Below are positions 1 through 8,550 of a stretch of DNA of 21,120 nucleotides, in pieces. Source of the DNA: an uncultured Eubacteriales bacterium (GTDB taxonomy: Bacteria; Bacillota; Clostridia; Lachnospirales; Lachnospiraceae); the NCBI GenBank assembly GCA_900321525.1, contig ONWL01000002.1, positions 1 through 21,120 on the forward strand. The letters are read 5' to 3'. The position numbers and the translations under genes are program-made. How positions within the stretch are numbered: the first letter of the stretch is position 1; each line of letters starts with the position of its first letter. The notes under the pieces were generated by a model. It was given only the letters and a program-made list of their open reading frames with translations, was not told the origin of the DNA and ran no database searches.

Positions 1-3000
1 ATTTACAGGGAAATGAAACAGACCAAAGCAAGGGTGCTTTCCATTTTTATGATGTCTACCCTTGGCGTGGCGTTTTTTTCCGGGGTCAGAGCCGCAGAGC
101 CGGATATGCTGGTCACGGCGGACCGGTATATGGATACATATGAACTGGCAGACTTGCGGTTGATCAACACACTGGGGTTTGATGCAGAAGCCATTCAGGA
201 AATCCAGTCACTGGATGGTGTGGCATATGCAGAAAGTTCCCAGATGGCATATATGCTGGCGGAAGACAAGGAGGGACAGCAGGAGGCAGTCCAATTGTTT
301 GCCCGGACAGAATTGGTCAACCAGATTGAGGTCACAAAAGGTCGTCTGCCGGAGGCAGAGGATGAGGTGCTGATTGACAGGCGGGTGGCCAGTCATATGG
401 GCATTGGGGTAGGTGATACGCTGATCATGTCTACCGGTACAGAAGCAGATGTGGCAGATACCCTTGTGACAGATATCTTTCGGGTGACAGGCATTGGCAA
501 TAGTCCTTTGTTCATCGGACTGGAACGTGGCAGCACCACCATTGGAAATGGTGCAGTGACTGGATTTGTCATCACCAGCCCGGAGGCCTTTGTATCAGAG
601 TACGACAGTATTTTATATGTGGTGGCAGAGGGGGCAGAGGCGTTATCCTGCTATTCGAAGGAATATGAACAGCGTATGGCAGATTTGACAGAGCAGATAG
701 AGGAACAGCTGGATTCCATAGGAAATGCCCGATACGAGCGGCTGCGTACCACTGTGACAGACCGGATCACAGAGGGAGAACAGACCCTTGCGGAAAAGAA
801 GGCAGAAGCGCAAGAACAGCTGACGGAGGCAAAAGATAAGTTGGAAGAGGCGGCAGAGAAGCTGGCAGAAGGCAGACAGGAATTGACAGACAATGAGCAG
901 AAGCTGGGAGAGGGGCGGACTGCATTAGAGGATGGTGCCAGACAGTTAGAAAAGGCAAAAGCCCAGCTGGAAGAGGCCAGAACACAGGTATCCACCGGGG
1001 AGATGGCAGTGACAGCAGGGGAGATTACCATGCAAACTTATAAAGCCCAGATCGCCCAGGCAGAAGCCAGACTGGCAGCGCTGAAAGCACTGTATCCGTC
1101 CAGGTTGGTTTCTGTGGAGTCCATTGACAGCCAGTTAGCAGAAGCAGAAGCCCAGCTGGCAGAAGGCAAACAGCAGCTACTGGCGGCTCAGGCAGAGATC
1201 GAACAGTATAAGGTGCAGATTGCAGAGGGAAAGGCAAGGGTTACATCGGGAGAAGCGGAACTGGCAGCAGGGGAAGCAGCGTTGGCACAGCACAGACAGG
1301 AACTGGAAGAAGGCGAAGGGGCGCTGGAAGAAGGCAGGCGTCAGTTAGAAGAAGGAGAAGAGGCGTACAGGCAAGGATTGGCAGACTATGAAGAAGGAAA
1401 GAAAGAAGCAGAAACACAGATTGCAGAAGCAGAGGAATCGTTAGAAAAGGCAAAAAACAGTGTAGAAAAGATCAAGAAGCCGGACTGGTATGTATGGGGC
1501 AGGGAAAGCAATACCGGCTTTACGGAATTCAGTGACAATGCCGCCAGTATGGGAGCCATTGGAAAGGTGTTTCCATTGATCTTCTTTTTGGTGGCAGCAC
1601 TGGTCAGTCTGACCACCATGACCCGTATGGTAGAGGAGCAACGAACCCAGATCGGTACTATGAAAGCGTTGGGATATGCCAGGGGGGATATCATATTGAA
1701 GTATGTATTCTATGCCATGAGTGCCACCATTGGGGGCAGTGTTTTTGGCATGCTGATCGGACAGAAACTGTTCCCCTGGGTTATCATTACCGCATATGGC
1801 ATCATGTACAACATCAATTCCTGTATTTCCATGCCCTACCAGTGGGATACGGCGCTGTTGTCCGGCGTGGCTGCAGTGGGTTGTAATCTGATTGCCACAC
1901 TGGCCAGCTGTATGAAGGCACTTCGTGCCATGCCTGCGTCACTGATGCGCCCGGAAGCGCCCAGGGAAGGAAAACGCGTCTTTTTGGAATATATTCCTTT
2001 CCTGTGGAAGCGGATGAGTTTCACCAGAAAGGCGGCAGTACGCAATTTGTTGCGATATAAAAAGCGGTTTTTTATGACCTTGTTTGGAATTGGCGGCTGT
2101 ATGGCACTGTTGGTTGTGGGATGGGGACTGCGGGATTCCATTGTTCACATTGCGGATTTGCAGTATGAAAATGTCCAGTTGTATGATGACATGCTGGTAT
2201 TAGATCCGGATGCAGCGGATCCTGTTCAGGAAGAAGTGCTGCATGCCCTTTCTCAACGTTCGGAAATTGAGACCTATGCCGAAACTTATATGAAGACAGT
2301 GGACATCAGCGGTGCCGAGGATACTTTATCCGGATATTTGTGTGTGACGCCCGATCCACAGGCATTTGCCCGGCTTACGGTGCTGGAAAATGCAGTGGAT
2401 GGATCTCTTTGTACCCTCAGTGATTCCGGCGTGATCTTGACAGAACAGCTGGCACAGCGATTGGGGGTAAAAGCGGGAGATACCATTGCCATTGGAGAAG
2501 GCAGTGACCGTAGTGTAGAAGCGAAGGTAGATGCAGTGGTAAAGAACTATATCATACACTATGTTTATTTGTCAGAGGATTGCTATCGTGCATTGTATGG
2601 AACTACGCCAGAGTACAGTACCGTTTTGTATCAGATGGAGGAAGACCATGCTTCTGTGGAGAAAGAAGTAGGGGAGGAACTGCTGCAATTAGAAGGCGCG
2701 TATGCCATTACCTATGTCAGCGATACCAGGACCCAGGTGGAAAGCATGCTGGCGGCTTTGAATTTGGTGGTCGTTGTGCTCATCGTGTCCGCTGGTTTGC
2801 TGGCATATGTGGTGCTGTATAATTTAAATAACATCAATATTACCGAGCGGCGGAGAGAACTTGCCACCTTAAAGGTGTTGGGATTTTATGACATGGAAGT
2901 GTCTGCTTATGTGTACCGGGAGAATATCGTACTGTCCATTCTGGGAATCGGACTGGGGATTTTTTTAGGCAAGGTGCTGCATCAGTTTATTATGGGAAGT

Positions 3001-3159
3001 TTGAAAGTGAATCAGGTCATGTTTTCTTCCCATATCTCTTTGTTCAGTTTCTGTGTCAGCGGATTGCTGACAATGGTATTTGCGTGCTTTGTGAACTATA
3101 TCATGTATTATAAGCTGAAAGAAATCGATATGGTAGAATCACTGAAAAGTGTGGAATAA
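1..3159 (+). CDS. FtsX-family ABC transporter permease with long coiled-coil domain (5' partial)
   Basis: Predicted membrane subunit of an ABC transporter of the FtsX/MacB-like class found in Clostridia. The first ATG is at 13, but the frame is open from base 1 and reads IYRE before it; this matches the usual N-terminus of the family just before the KQTKARVLS segment, so the true start is probably left of the window. Counting from the ATG at 13, a membrane segment lies at about 10-27. A very Glu/Ala/Gln-rich coiled coil with repeated LxEGxxxL units spans about 230-486. Two FtsX-type membrane blocks lie at about 515-643 and 915-1046, each with the KALGY/KVLGF cytoplasmic signature (GTMKALGY, ATLKVLGF). 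A second extracytoplasmic domain lies between them. The ATPase partner is not in the window and is presumably encoded to the left. Substrate unknown. No clear terminator follows the stop. Confidence 0.9.
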   Translation: MYREMKQTKARVLSIFMMSTLGVAFFSGVRAAEPDMLVTADRYMDTYELADLRLINTLGFDAEAIQEIQSLDGVAYAESSQMAYMLAEDKEGQQEAVQLFARTELVNQIEVTKGRLPEAEDEVLIDRRVASHMGIGVGDTLIMSTGTEADVADTLVTDIFRVTGIGNSPLFIGLERGSTTIGNGAVTGFVITSPEAFVSEYDSILYVVAEGAEALSCYSKEYEQRMADLTEQIEEQLDSIGNARYERLRTTVTDRITEGEQTLAEKKAEAQEQLTEAKDKLEEAAEKLAEGRQELTDNEQKLGEGRTALEDGARQLEKAKAQLEEARTQVSTGEMAVTAGEITMQTYKAQIAQAEARLAALKALYPSRLVSVESIDSQLAEAEAQLAEGKQQLLAAQAEIEQYKVQIAEGKARVTSGEAELAAGEAALAQHRQELEEGEGALEEGRRQLEEGEEAYRQGLADYEEGKKEAETQIAEAEESLEKAKNSVEKIKKPDWYVWGRESNTGFTEFSDNAASMGAIGKVFPLIFFLVAALVSLTTMTRMVEEQRTQIGTMKALGYARGDIILKYVFYAMSATIGGSVFGMLIGQKLFPWVIITAYGIMYNINSCISMPYQWDTALLSGVAAVGCNLIATLASCMKALRAMPASLMRPEAPREGKRVFLEYIPFLWKRMSFTRKAAVRNLLRYKKRFFMTLFGIGGCMALLVVGWGLRDSIVHIADLQYENVQLYDDMLVLDPDAADPVQEEVLHALSQRSEIETYAETYMKTVDISGAEDTLSGYLCVTPDPQAFARLTVLENAVDGSLCTLSDSGVILTEQLAQRLGVKAGDTIAIGEGSDRSVEAKVDAVVKNYIIHYVYLSEDCYRALYGTTPEYSTVLYQMEEDHASVEKEVGEELLQLEGAYAITYVSDTRTQVESMLAALNLVVVVLIVSAGLLAYVVLYNLNNINITERRRELATLKVLGFYDMEVSAYVYRENIVLSILGIGLGIFLGKVLHQFIMGSLKVNQVMFSSHISLFSFCVSGLLTMVFACFVNYIMYYKLKEIDMVESLKSVE

Positions 3160-3359
3160 ACAGACTGCAGTAGAAAATGGAAAATTTTTCAGATTGGCTT
3201 GTGTATCTCAAAATAAAAACGAATTCGAAAACAGCAAAACAAACAAAAAAGTTTCTAGATTTTATGCAAAAAGATAAAAATAAAAACACGCAAGACAAAA
3301 ACTGGAAATTGTACTAAAAATACTTTTGAAACTTTGTCAGAGAAACAGACAAACACAGA

Positions 3360-3387
3360 TTGAAAAGCGTATTGATGTCAGTATAAT
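3360..3387 (+). promoter_or_regulatory. Predicted promoter for beta-helix lipoprotein gene
   Basis: A -35 TTGAAA at 3360-3365 and -10 TATAAT at 3382-3387 are separated by 16 bp. Transcription would start near 3394, about 38 nt before the lipoprotein start codon. The 272-base gap between the permease and this gene is AT-rich and holds nothing else I can support. Confidence 0.55.
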
Positions 3388-3431
3388 AAAAGAGAAGGGT
3401 ATTTGTATATGACATACAGAAAAGGGAGAGC

Positions 3432-5555
3432 ATGATGAAGAAAATCAAAATAGTGGGACTGGGTTGTATGGCGGCATTGGTATTATGCGGCTGCCAAAAG
3501 CCAAAAGAAACGGTAGAAAGCCAGTCAGAAACACCGGCGATTGGCACTACAGAAGGGGCACAAGAAACTACACCAGCCACAGCACCGGAAGCACCGGATA
3601 CCCTTGCCATTACAGAGGGAAAACTGACATGGAAGGATACCGGTGCAGAGGGGTATCGAATCTACAAGGGAAGCAGCCGTCTGGCAGATGATTTTACAGC
3701 AGTGGAAGGTGCGCTGCTGACAGATACTTCCTATGCACTGGAACCATCGGATTACAGCTACTATAAAGTGGCAGCAATCAATGGCGGTGTGGAATCGGAA
3801 CTGACAGAAGCGGTTTCTCAGGAAATGGCACTGTTTGGAGAAAATGTGTACATATATGATCCGGCAGATGATCCGGCAGAGGTCAATCGTGAGTTATTCA
3901 AGATGTTTAACAAACAGGAGACGGCACAGTTTCAAGACAGAAGATATGCAGTTTTATTCAAACCTGGTGAATACGCGGAAGAAATTCAGCCTCAGATTGG
4001 CTTTTATATGGAGGTCATGGGATTGGGGCGTACTCCCCTGGAAACCACTCTGCAAAGCCTGAACTGTCCTGCCACATGGCTGGGAAATGACAGCAATCAC
4101 AATGCCACCTGTAATTTCTGGCGGGCAGCAGCCAATCTGCAGGTGAACAGCAATGTGATGTGGGCAGTTTCCCAGGCAACTTCTATGCGGAGAATGCAGA
4201 TCAACGGCAATCTGGCACTGCATGACCAGTATGGCTGGGCAAGCGGCGGGTTTCTGTCAGATACGGTGATTACCGGAATCGCAGATTCCGGCTCTCAGCA
4301 GCAGTGGTTGTCCAGAAACTGTGACTGGCGCATGTGGTCCGGTGAGAACTGGAACATCGTATTTGTAGGAACAGAGGAAGGGAAGGCACCTACCGGTACC
4401 TGGCCGGCACGTACCTATACCACAGTGGCGGTGACACCAAAGGTACAGGAGAAGCCATATCTGATTTATGAGGACGGGGTATACAGTGTTTTTGTACCGG
4501 CATGGCAGACGGAAACCACCGGTGTCAGCTGGATAGACGGCCCAAAGGGAGAAGTGATTCCCCTGGATGCATTTTATGTGGCACATCCGGAGACAGATAC
4601 GGCCAAGACCCTGAATGAGGCACTGGAAGAGGGAAAGCATTTGCTGCTTACACCGGGGATTTATGAATTAGAGGAAACCATCGAAGTGACGAAGCCGGAT
4701 ACCATTGTATTGGGGATTGGGTATGCCACCCTTCGTCCCATAGCTGGAAATGGCTGTATCCATACTGCAGACGTAGACGGCATCAAGATTGGGGGCATTT
4801 TGTTTGATGCAGGTACCACAGAGTCTGAAACACTGCTTCAGGTAGGAGATACGGATGGAGAGTCTGATCATAGTGAGAATCCGATTTTGTTAAGCGATGT
4901 ATTTTTCCGGGTAGGTGGTGTAGTCAATGGTGAAACAGCGGTACAGAATTGTGTGACCATTCACAGCAATGATGTGATCGGAGACAATTTCTGGGTATGG
5001 CGTGCAGACCATGGAGATGGTGTGGCATGGACCACCAATACGGCACCAAACGGTATCATCGTCAATGGAGACAGAGTGACCATTTATGCGTTGATGGTAG
5101 AACATTTCCAGGAGTATCAGACGGTGTGGAACGGGGAAGAGGGAAGCGTTTATTTTTATCAAAGTGAGCTGCCGTATGATGTGCCAAAGCAGTCTGTATG
5201 GCAGAGCCATGATGGAACCATGAATGGGTATGCTTCTTATTATGTGGCAGATAATGTGACCACCCATACCGCTTACGGCATTGGCATTTACTCTTACAAC
5301 AGAGATGCGGTGGTAGAAGAGTATTGTGCTATGGAGGTTCCGGAAGTGGAAGGTATGGATATTCACAACGTATGCTCTGTGATGATCACCGGAAATCCAG
5401 GTATCACTCATGTGATCGATGGATATGGGGCCAATGCGTATAGCGGTGGAACCCGTAGTGTGATTGTAGACTTCCAACAGATCCTTGCAAAGGCGACAGA
5501 GAAAGCAGCGGAGGAAGCCACTGCAGAAATGGGAGTGGAAACTACAACAGAATAA
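3432..5555 (+). CDS. Secreted lipoprotein with FnIII-like and right-handed beta-helix domain
   Basis: A lipoprotein of 707 residues. A basic, hydrophobic signal peptide ends in the lipobox LCGC, with Cys21 as the lipidated residue. A Thr/Glu/Pro/Ala linker (about 22-55), a fibronectin type III-like domain (about 55-135) and a long beta-helix-like region (about 140-690) follow. From memory, the beta-helix part strongly resembles actinobacterial and fungal secreted proteins annotated as 'coagulation factor 5/8 type domain' or 'adenylyl cyclase', including segments such as NFWRAAANLQV, MRRMQINGNL, WASGGF, RADHGDGV and YGIGIYSYN. The biochemical activity of that family is not known to me; glycan binding or cleavage is an inference from the pectate-lyase-like fold. 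Tandem ATGs occur at 3432 and 3435; GGGAG at 3424-3428 is better spaced for the second. It has its own promoter, and a bidirectional terminator separates it from the convergent LacI gene. Confidence 0.85.
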   Translation: MMKKIKIVGLGCMAALVLCGCQKPKETVESQSETPAIGTTEGAQETTPATAPEAPDTLAITEGKLTWKDTGAEGYRIYKGSSRLADDFTAVEGALLTDTSYALEPSDYSYYKVAAINGGVESELTEAVSQEMALFGENVYIYDPADDPAEVNRELFKMFNKQETAQFQDRRYAVLFKPGEYAEEIQPQIGFYMEVMGLGRTPLETTLQSLNCPATWLGNDSNHNATCNFWRAAANLQVNSNVMWAVSQATSMRRMQINGNLALHDQYGWASGGFLSDTVITGIADSGSQQQWLSRNCDWRMWSGENWNIVFVGTEEGKAPTGTWPARTYTTVAVTPKVQEKPYLIYEDGVYSVFVPAWQTETTGVSWIDGPKGEVIPLDAFYVAHPETDTAKTLNEALEEGKHLLLTPGIYELEETIEVTKPDTIVLGIGYATLRPIAGNGCIHTADVDGIKIGGILFDAGTTESETLLQVGDTDGESDHSENPILLSDVFFRVGGVVNGETAVQNCVTIHSNDVIGDNFWVWRADHGDGVAWTTNTAPNGIIVNGDRVTIYALMVEHFQEYQTVWNGEEGSVYFYQSELPYDVPKQSVWQSHDGTMNGYASYYVADNVTTHTAYGIGIYSYNRDAVVEEYCAMEVPEVEGMDIHNVCSVMITGNPGITHVIDGYGANAYSGGTRSVIVDFQQILAKATEKAAEEATAEMGVETTTE

Positions 5556-5577
5556 GGGCATAGATGCAGCCTAAAAA

Positions 5578-5624
5578 GAAAACCATCAAAGGGAAAAGTG
5601 ATATTTATCCTTTTGGTGGTTTTC
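5578..5624. terminator. Bidirectional rho-independent terminator
   Basis: Arms at 5578-5594 and 5608-5624 pair over 17 positions with two G-U wobbles and a 13-nt loop. The minus-strand reading ends in TTTTCTTTTT, a good U-tract for the LacI gene. The plus-strand reading ends in GGTTTTC, serving the lipoprotein gene. It sits between the two convergent stop codons. Confidence 0.8.
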
Positions 5625-5672
5625 AAAAACGTATAAAATTTTGATTTTGAAAAATAAAAAAATTATGTAAAA

Positions 5673-6677
5673 TCAATATCGCTGAGAAACATATTTCCCT
5701 GTGGATTTGCGCACAATCAGTTTTGGATGCGTTAGCATTACACCAGTGCATCCATTGCGGGTTAAATTGTCTAACATAATCAAGGCAGTTCGTCCAATGC
5801 CAAGACGGTTCTCATTGATTGTAGTCAGTGGCGGGGACAAATATTTGGCAACTGGATTGTCATCAAAACCGGTGATACTGATATCTGTGGGAACTCGAAG
5901 TCCTCGCTGCATCAGTTCAGACAAGGCGGCAGCTGCAATGTAATCATTGCCACAGACAATGGCAGTTGCCTTTTCTTCCAGAAAAACTGGGATAAAATCT
6001 TTTACGGAAACCGGAGGATAAAATAAAGCACTGCCGGTGAGGCGTTCTTCAAAGGGAAGTCCCACCAAATCCAGACCACGTCGATATCCTTCCATACGCA
6101 TGTTGGCCGCAGCACAGTTGTTTAAGCCGTTGATGAAGGCAATTCGTCGATGTCCCTGTTCATGAAGGTAAGATACACATTGTTGGATGCCTTCTGCTAC
6201 ATTTACTCCAATGGTGCCCACACAGGGATTTTGAACCGGTTCTTCAAACAGAATCGTGGGGATTTTCGTGCTCTGCAGTTGCTCCAAATAGGCATCATCT
6301 TTGGTAAGGCCTACAAAAAAAGCACCATGATAACCAAGCATTTCCATGGCAGTATCATAATTTTTATGCGCTTTTTGCAGATCGTCTATGGAAACCATGG
6401 AGACCATGTAGTTATTCTCTGTAGCGGCCAGACAAAAGCCGGAAATCAGTTCGTAGCCGTACTCATCAATATTGCTGTAAGGCAGATGAAGAATGACAAT
6501 GCATACGTGTTTAGAAAGAGAATTCTTTGTGCGTTTCCCAATATAGCCCATCTCCAGTGCGGTATCCAATACCAGCTGTCTGGTGTCTGCGCTGATGTCG
6601 CTTGCTCCATTCAGCCCCTTGGAAACAGTGCTGATGGAAATGCCGAGTTTTTTTGCAATATCTTTGATTGTAACCAT
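5673..6677 (-). CDS. LacI-family transcriptional regulator
   Basis: DNA-binding repressor of the LacI/GalR family, 334 residues, the normal family length. I place the start at 6677 (MVTIKDIAKKLG), 16 codons inside the longest frame, because the helix-turn-helix begins there and AGAGG sits 5 nt upstream. The N-terminal helix-turn-helix and hinge helix (IKDIAKKLGISISTVSKGLN) are followed by a periplasmic-binding-protein-like sensor with the typical motifs IAFING, AIVCGND and ITGFDDNPVAKY, and the usual C-terminal LTTI region. The effector is probably a sugar, but its identity cannot be read from sequence. It lies between two secreted lipoprotein genes, convergent to one and divergent from the other, which makes these its likely targets. 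A promoter and an operator-like repeat lie upstream. Confidence 0.92.
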   Translation of the reverse strand: MVTIKDIAKKLGISISTVSKGLNGASDISADTRQLVLDTALEMGYIGKRTKNSLSKHVCIVILHLPYSNIDEYGYELISGFCLAATENNYMVSMVSIDDLQKAHKNYDTAMEMLGYHGAFFVGLTKDDAYLEQLQSTKIPTILFEEPVQNPCVGTIGVNVAEGIQQCVSYLHEQGHRRIAFINGLNNCAAANMRMEGYRRGLDLVGLPFEERLTGSALFYPPVSVKDFIPVFLEEKATAIVCGNDYIAAAALSELMQRGLRVPTDISITGFDDNPVAKYLSPPLTTINENRLGIGRTALIMLDNLTRNGCTGVMLTHPKLIVRKSTGKYVSQRY

Positions 6678-6700
6678 AATAACCTCTATTTTTGCATAAT

Positions 6701-6725
6701 TTGAAATTGTATCAAAACAATTCAA
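6701..6725. promoter_or_regulatory. Candidate LacI-type operator in the LacI gene leader
   Basis: An imperfect inverted repeat: TTGA-A-ATTGT on one side and ACAAT-TCAA on the other, 6 bp apart, with one extra base in the left arm. It lies 24-48 nt upstream of the regulator's start codon, downstream of its predicted transcription start. That placement would suit autoregulation by roadblock. Binding by this regulator is inference only. Confidence 0.4.
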
Positions 6726-6752
6726 ATATATTTTTTTTTGAAAATTATATAT

Positions 6753-6781
6753 AGTATATCATAATAATTTTAATATCTCAA
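6753..6781 (-). promoter_or_regulatory. Predicted promoter for LacI-family regulator gene
   Basis: Reading the minus strand, -35 TTGAGA (6776-6781) and -10 TATACT (6753-6758) are separated by 17 bp. Transcription would start near 6746, leaving a leader of about 69 nt that contains the operator-like repeat. Confidence 0.6.
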
Positions 6782-6909
6782 TCAGTAAATGAAAATTTTT
6801 TATTAAAATTTGCCAATACTGTTTTGGATTTCCCAGAAGTAAAGTATATGGATGTGGTTATACTATTTTCAGATTTCAGAAAAAGAGGGTGAAAAAGTGT
6901 AGAAGCACT

Positions 6910-6937
6910 TTGATTTTTGAGAGAAGTGTGCTACAAT
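6910..6937 (+). promoter_or_regulatory. Predicted promoter for NodB-type lipoprotein gene
   Basis: A -35 TTGATT (6910-6915) and -10 TACAAT (6932-6937) are separated by 16 bp. Transcription would start near 6944, about 48 nt before the start codon at 6992. The rest of the 314-base divergent region 6678-6991 is AT-rich and holds the LacI gene promoter and operator candidate described separately. Confidence 0.5.
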
Positions 6938-6991
6938 ATGTTTTTGTAAATGGCATGTGTGATTTACAAAACAACCAAGGGAGAGATAATT

Positions 6992-8410
6992 ATGAAACAC
7001 TACAGAGTAATAGGGCTTGCATTGGGAATTGCAGGCATGCTGGCAGTCAGTGGTTGTTCCAAAACGGCAGCCACATCACCTTTCAATGAAGCAGGGAGTG
7101 TATCTGCTTCGGGAGAACAGACAGAAGGAGCAAGCGAAAGTACAGAAGACTCAGCGGAATTAGAGGAATTGGTTCGTCAAGCGGATGTATTGGCAGCAGG
7201 GTATGATTATGACAGTGCCATTGCACTGTTGCAGGATGTAAAGGGATATGCATCCAATGCCATGCTGAAAGATGCGGTGAGCCGATACAAAAAAGAAAAG
7301 TCACAAACCGTATTGTGGGCAGATAATAAGCAGGTACCGCATATCTTTTTCCATACGCTGGTGCCCAATACCGATTTGGCTTTTGATGGGGATTATCGGG
7401 AAGCCGGTTACAATCAGGTAATGACCACTGTAGATGAGTTTGATAAAATTATGGAGCAGATGTATGAGCGTGGTTGGGTACTGGTTACACCATATCAGTT
7501 GTACAAGATGGAAGAAGTGACAGAAGATGTGGTGGTACAGGAAGCATATACCGATGAAGATGGTCAGGAGGTGCCGGCTGTGACAGAGAAGCAGACGGTA
7601 ACGAAGATGGTGAAGCAGGATATCTATCTGCCGGAGGGAAAGAAACCATTTGTGCTGTCTCAGGATGACGTGTGCTATTATGAATATATGGAAGGAGATG
7701 GATTCCCTTCCAGATTGGTCATTGGTGCAGATGGAAAAGTAACCAATGAATATATCAATGAAGATGGTTCTGTAACTTATGGTTCCTATGATGTGATGCC
7801 TCGTCTGGAAGATTTTCTGGAAAAACATCCGGATTTTGCTTATCAGGGGGCAAGAGGAATTTTGGCACTGACCGGTTATAATGGAATCTTAGGTTACCGT
7901 ACTTCTGATTACACGTATGGTGCGGGAACGGAAAAAGAAAATCCAAACATCGAGGCAGATAAGAAGGAAGCTGCAAAAGTGGCACAGGCGATCAAAGATC
8001 AGGGGTGGATCATTGCCAGCCACAGTTGGGGACATCGAAATTATGCCACTTCTAGCTGGGAAGTATTCAAGGCAGATGCAGATTTGTGGAATGAAGAAGT
8101 GGCACCGTTGATCGGTGGTACTGATATGGTCATCTTTCCATTTGGCAGCGATATCGGTAGCTGGAGAGGATATGACGGAGAGCGGTATGAATATTTGAAG
8201 AGTCTGGGGTTTGATTATTATTGCAATGTAGATGGTTCGACTTTATATTGGGTGCAGGTGACCAATGATTATTTTCGTCAGGGACGTATGAATCTGGATG
8301 GATACCGGATGTACCAGGATTTATATAAGGGCGCAGATAAGCTGTCGGAGCTCTTTGATGTAGAGTCCGTATTCGACCCGGCAAGACCTCTTCCGGTGCC
8401 GGATATGTAA
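6992..8410 (+). CDS. Lipoprotein with polysaccharide deacetylase (NodB-like) domain
   Basis: An extracytoplasmic lipoprotein of 472 residues. The start at 6992 is chosen because AAGGGAGAG lies just upstream and the signal peptide begins there; the longer frame from 6950 adds a non-signal extension. The lipobox VSGC puts the lipidated Cys at residue 22, followed by a Ser/Glu/Thr-rich linker and a helical stretch. The NodB fold shows HIFFHTL (about 117), the Asp-Asp pair in SQDDVCYYEY (D225/D226), the metal-type HSWGH (H344, H348) and FPFGSD near 386. The HxxxH and DD motifs favour a working metal-dependent deacetylase, but they are about 118 residues apart, farther than in typical NodB proteins. 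Part of the extra sequence is an acidic insertion before the DD motif. The substrate could be a surface or peptidoglycan-linked polysaccharide. It is divergent from the LacI regulator. Confidence 0.85.
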   Translation: MKHYRVIGLALGIAGMLAVSGCSKTAATSPFNEAGSVSASGEQTEGASESTEDSAELEELVRQADVLAAGYDYDSAIALLQDVKGYASNAMLKDAVSRYKKEKSQTVLWADNKQVPHIFFHTLVPNTDLAFDGDYREAGYNQVMTTVDEFDKIMEQMYERGWVLVTPYQLYKMEEVTEDVVVQEAYTDEDGQEVPAVTEKQTVTKMVKQDIYLPEGKKPFVLSQDDVCYYEYMEGDGFPSRLVIGADGKVTNEYINEDGSVTYGSYDVMPRLEDFLEKHPDFAYQGARGILALTGYNGILGYRTSDYTYGAGTEKENPNIEADKKEAAKVAQAIKDQGWIIASHSWGHRNYATSSWEVFKADADLWNEEVAPLIGGTDMVIFPFGSDIGSWRGYDGERYEYLKSLGFDYYCNVDGSTLYWVQVTNDYFRQGRMNLDGYRMYQDLYKGADKLSELFDVESVFDPARPLPVPDM

Positions 8411-8417
8411 TTTTGCA

Positions 8418-8491
8418 GAGTCAGATGGATCGAAGCGAAATCGAGATGCAGGCGCTGCAGAATTACCTGAAAAGGAGTCAGATGGATCGAA
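8418..8491 (+). repeat. 17-nt direct repeat downstream of the NodB lipoprotein
   Basis: The 17-mer GAGTCAGATGGATCGAA occurs at 8418-8434 and again at 8475-8491. The 57-nt offset is 19 codons and keeps the frame. Each copy carries an ATG; the second is preceded by AAAAGGAG. The frame from either ATG continues to 8748 antisense to the membrane-protein gene, so I do not call a gene here. Confidence 0.7.
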
Positions 8492-8550
8492 AAAAGAAAA
8501 CGATCCGTGCCTGCATGGGAAGTTTTCTTTTGGAGAATCCGGGTAGAATC

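Noticed and set aside
651..1031. Ser/Ala/Cys-rich minus-strand frame opposite the coiled-coil region
   Set aside because: An artefact of the repetitive Glu/Ala/Gln codons on the plus strand.
700..1470. Repeated codon patterns as a tandem DNA repeat
   Set aside because: The periodicity is at protein level (LxEGxxxL coiled-coil units); there are no exact long DNA repeats.
4890..5561. 223-codon minus-strand frame antisense to the beta-helix lipoprotein
   Set aside because: His/Ile/Cys-rich composition and no start signals; a mirror of the real gene.
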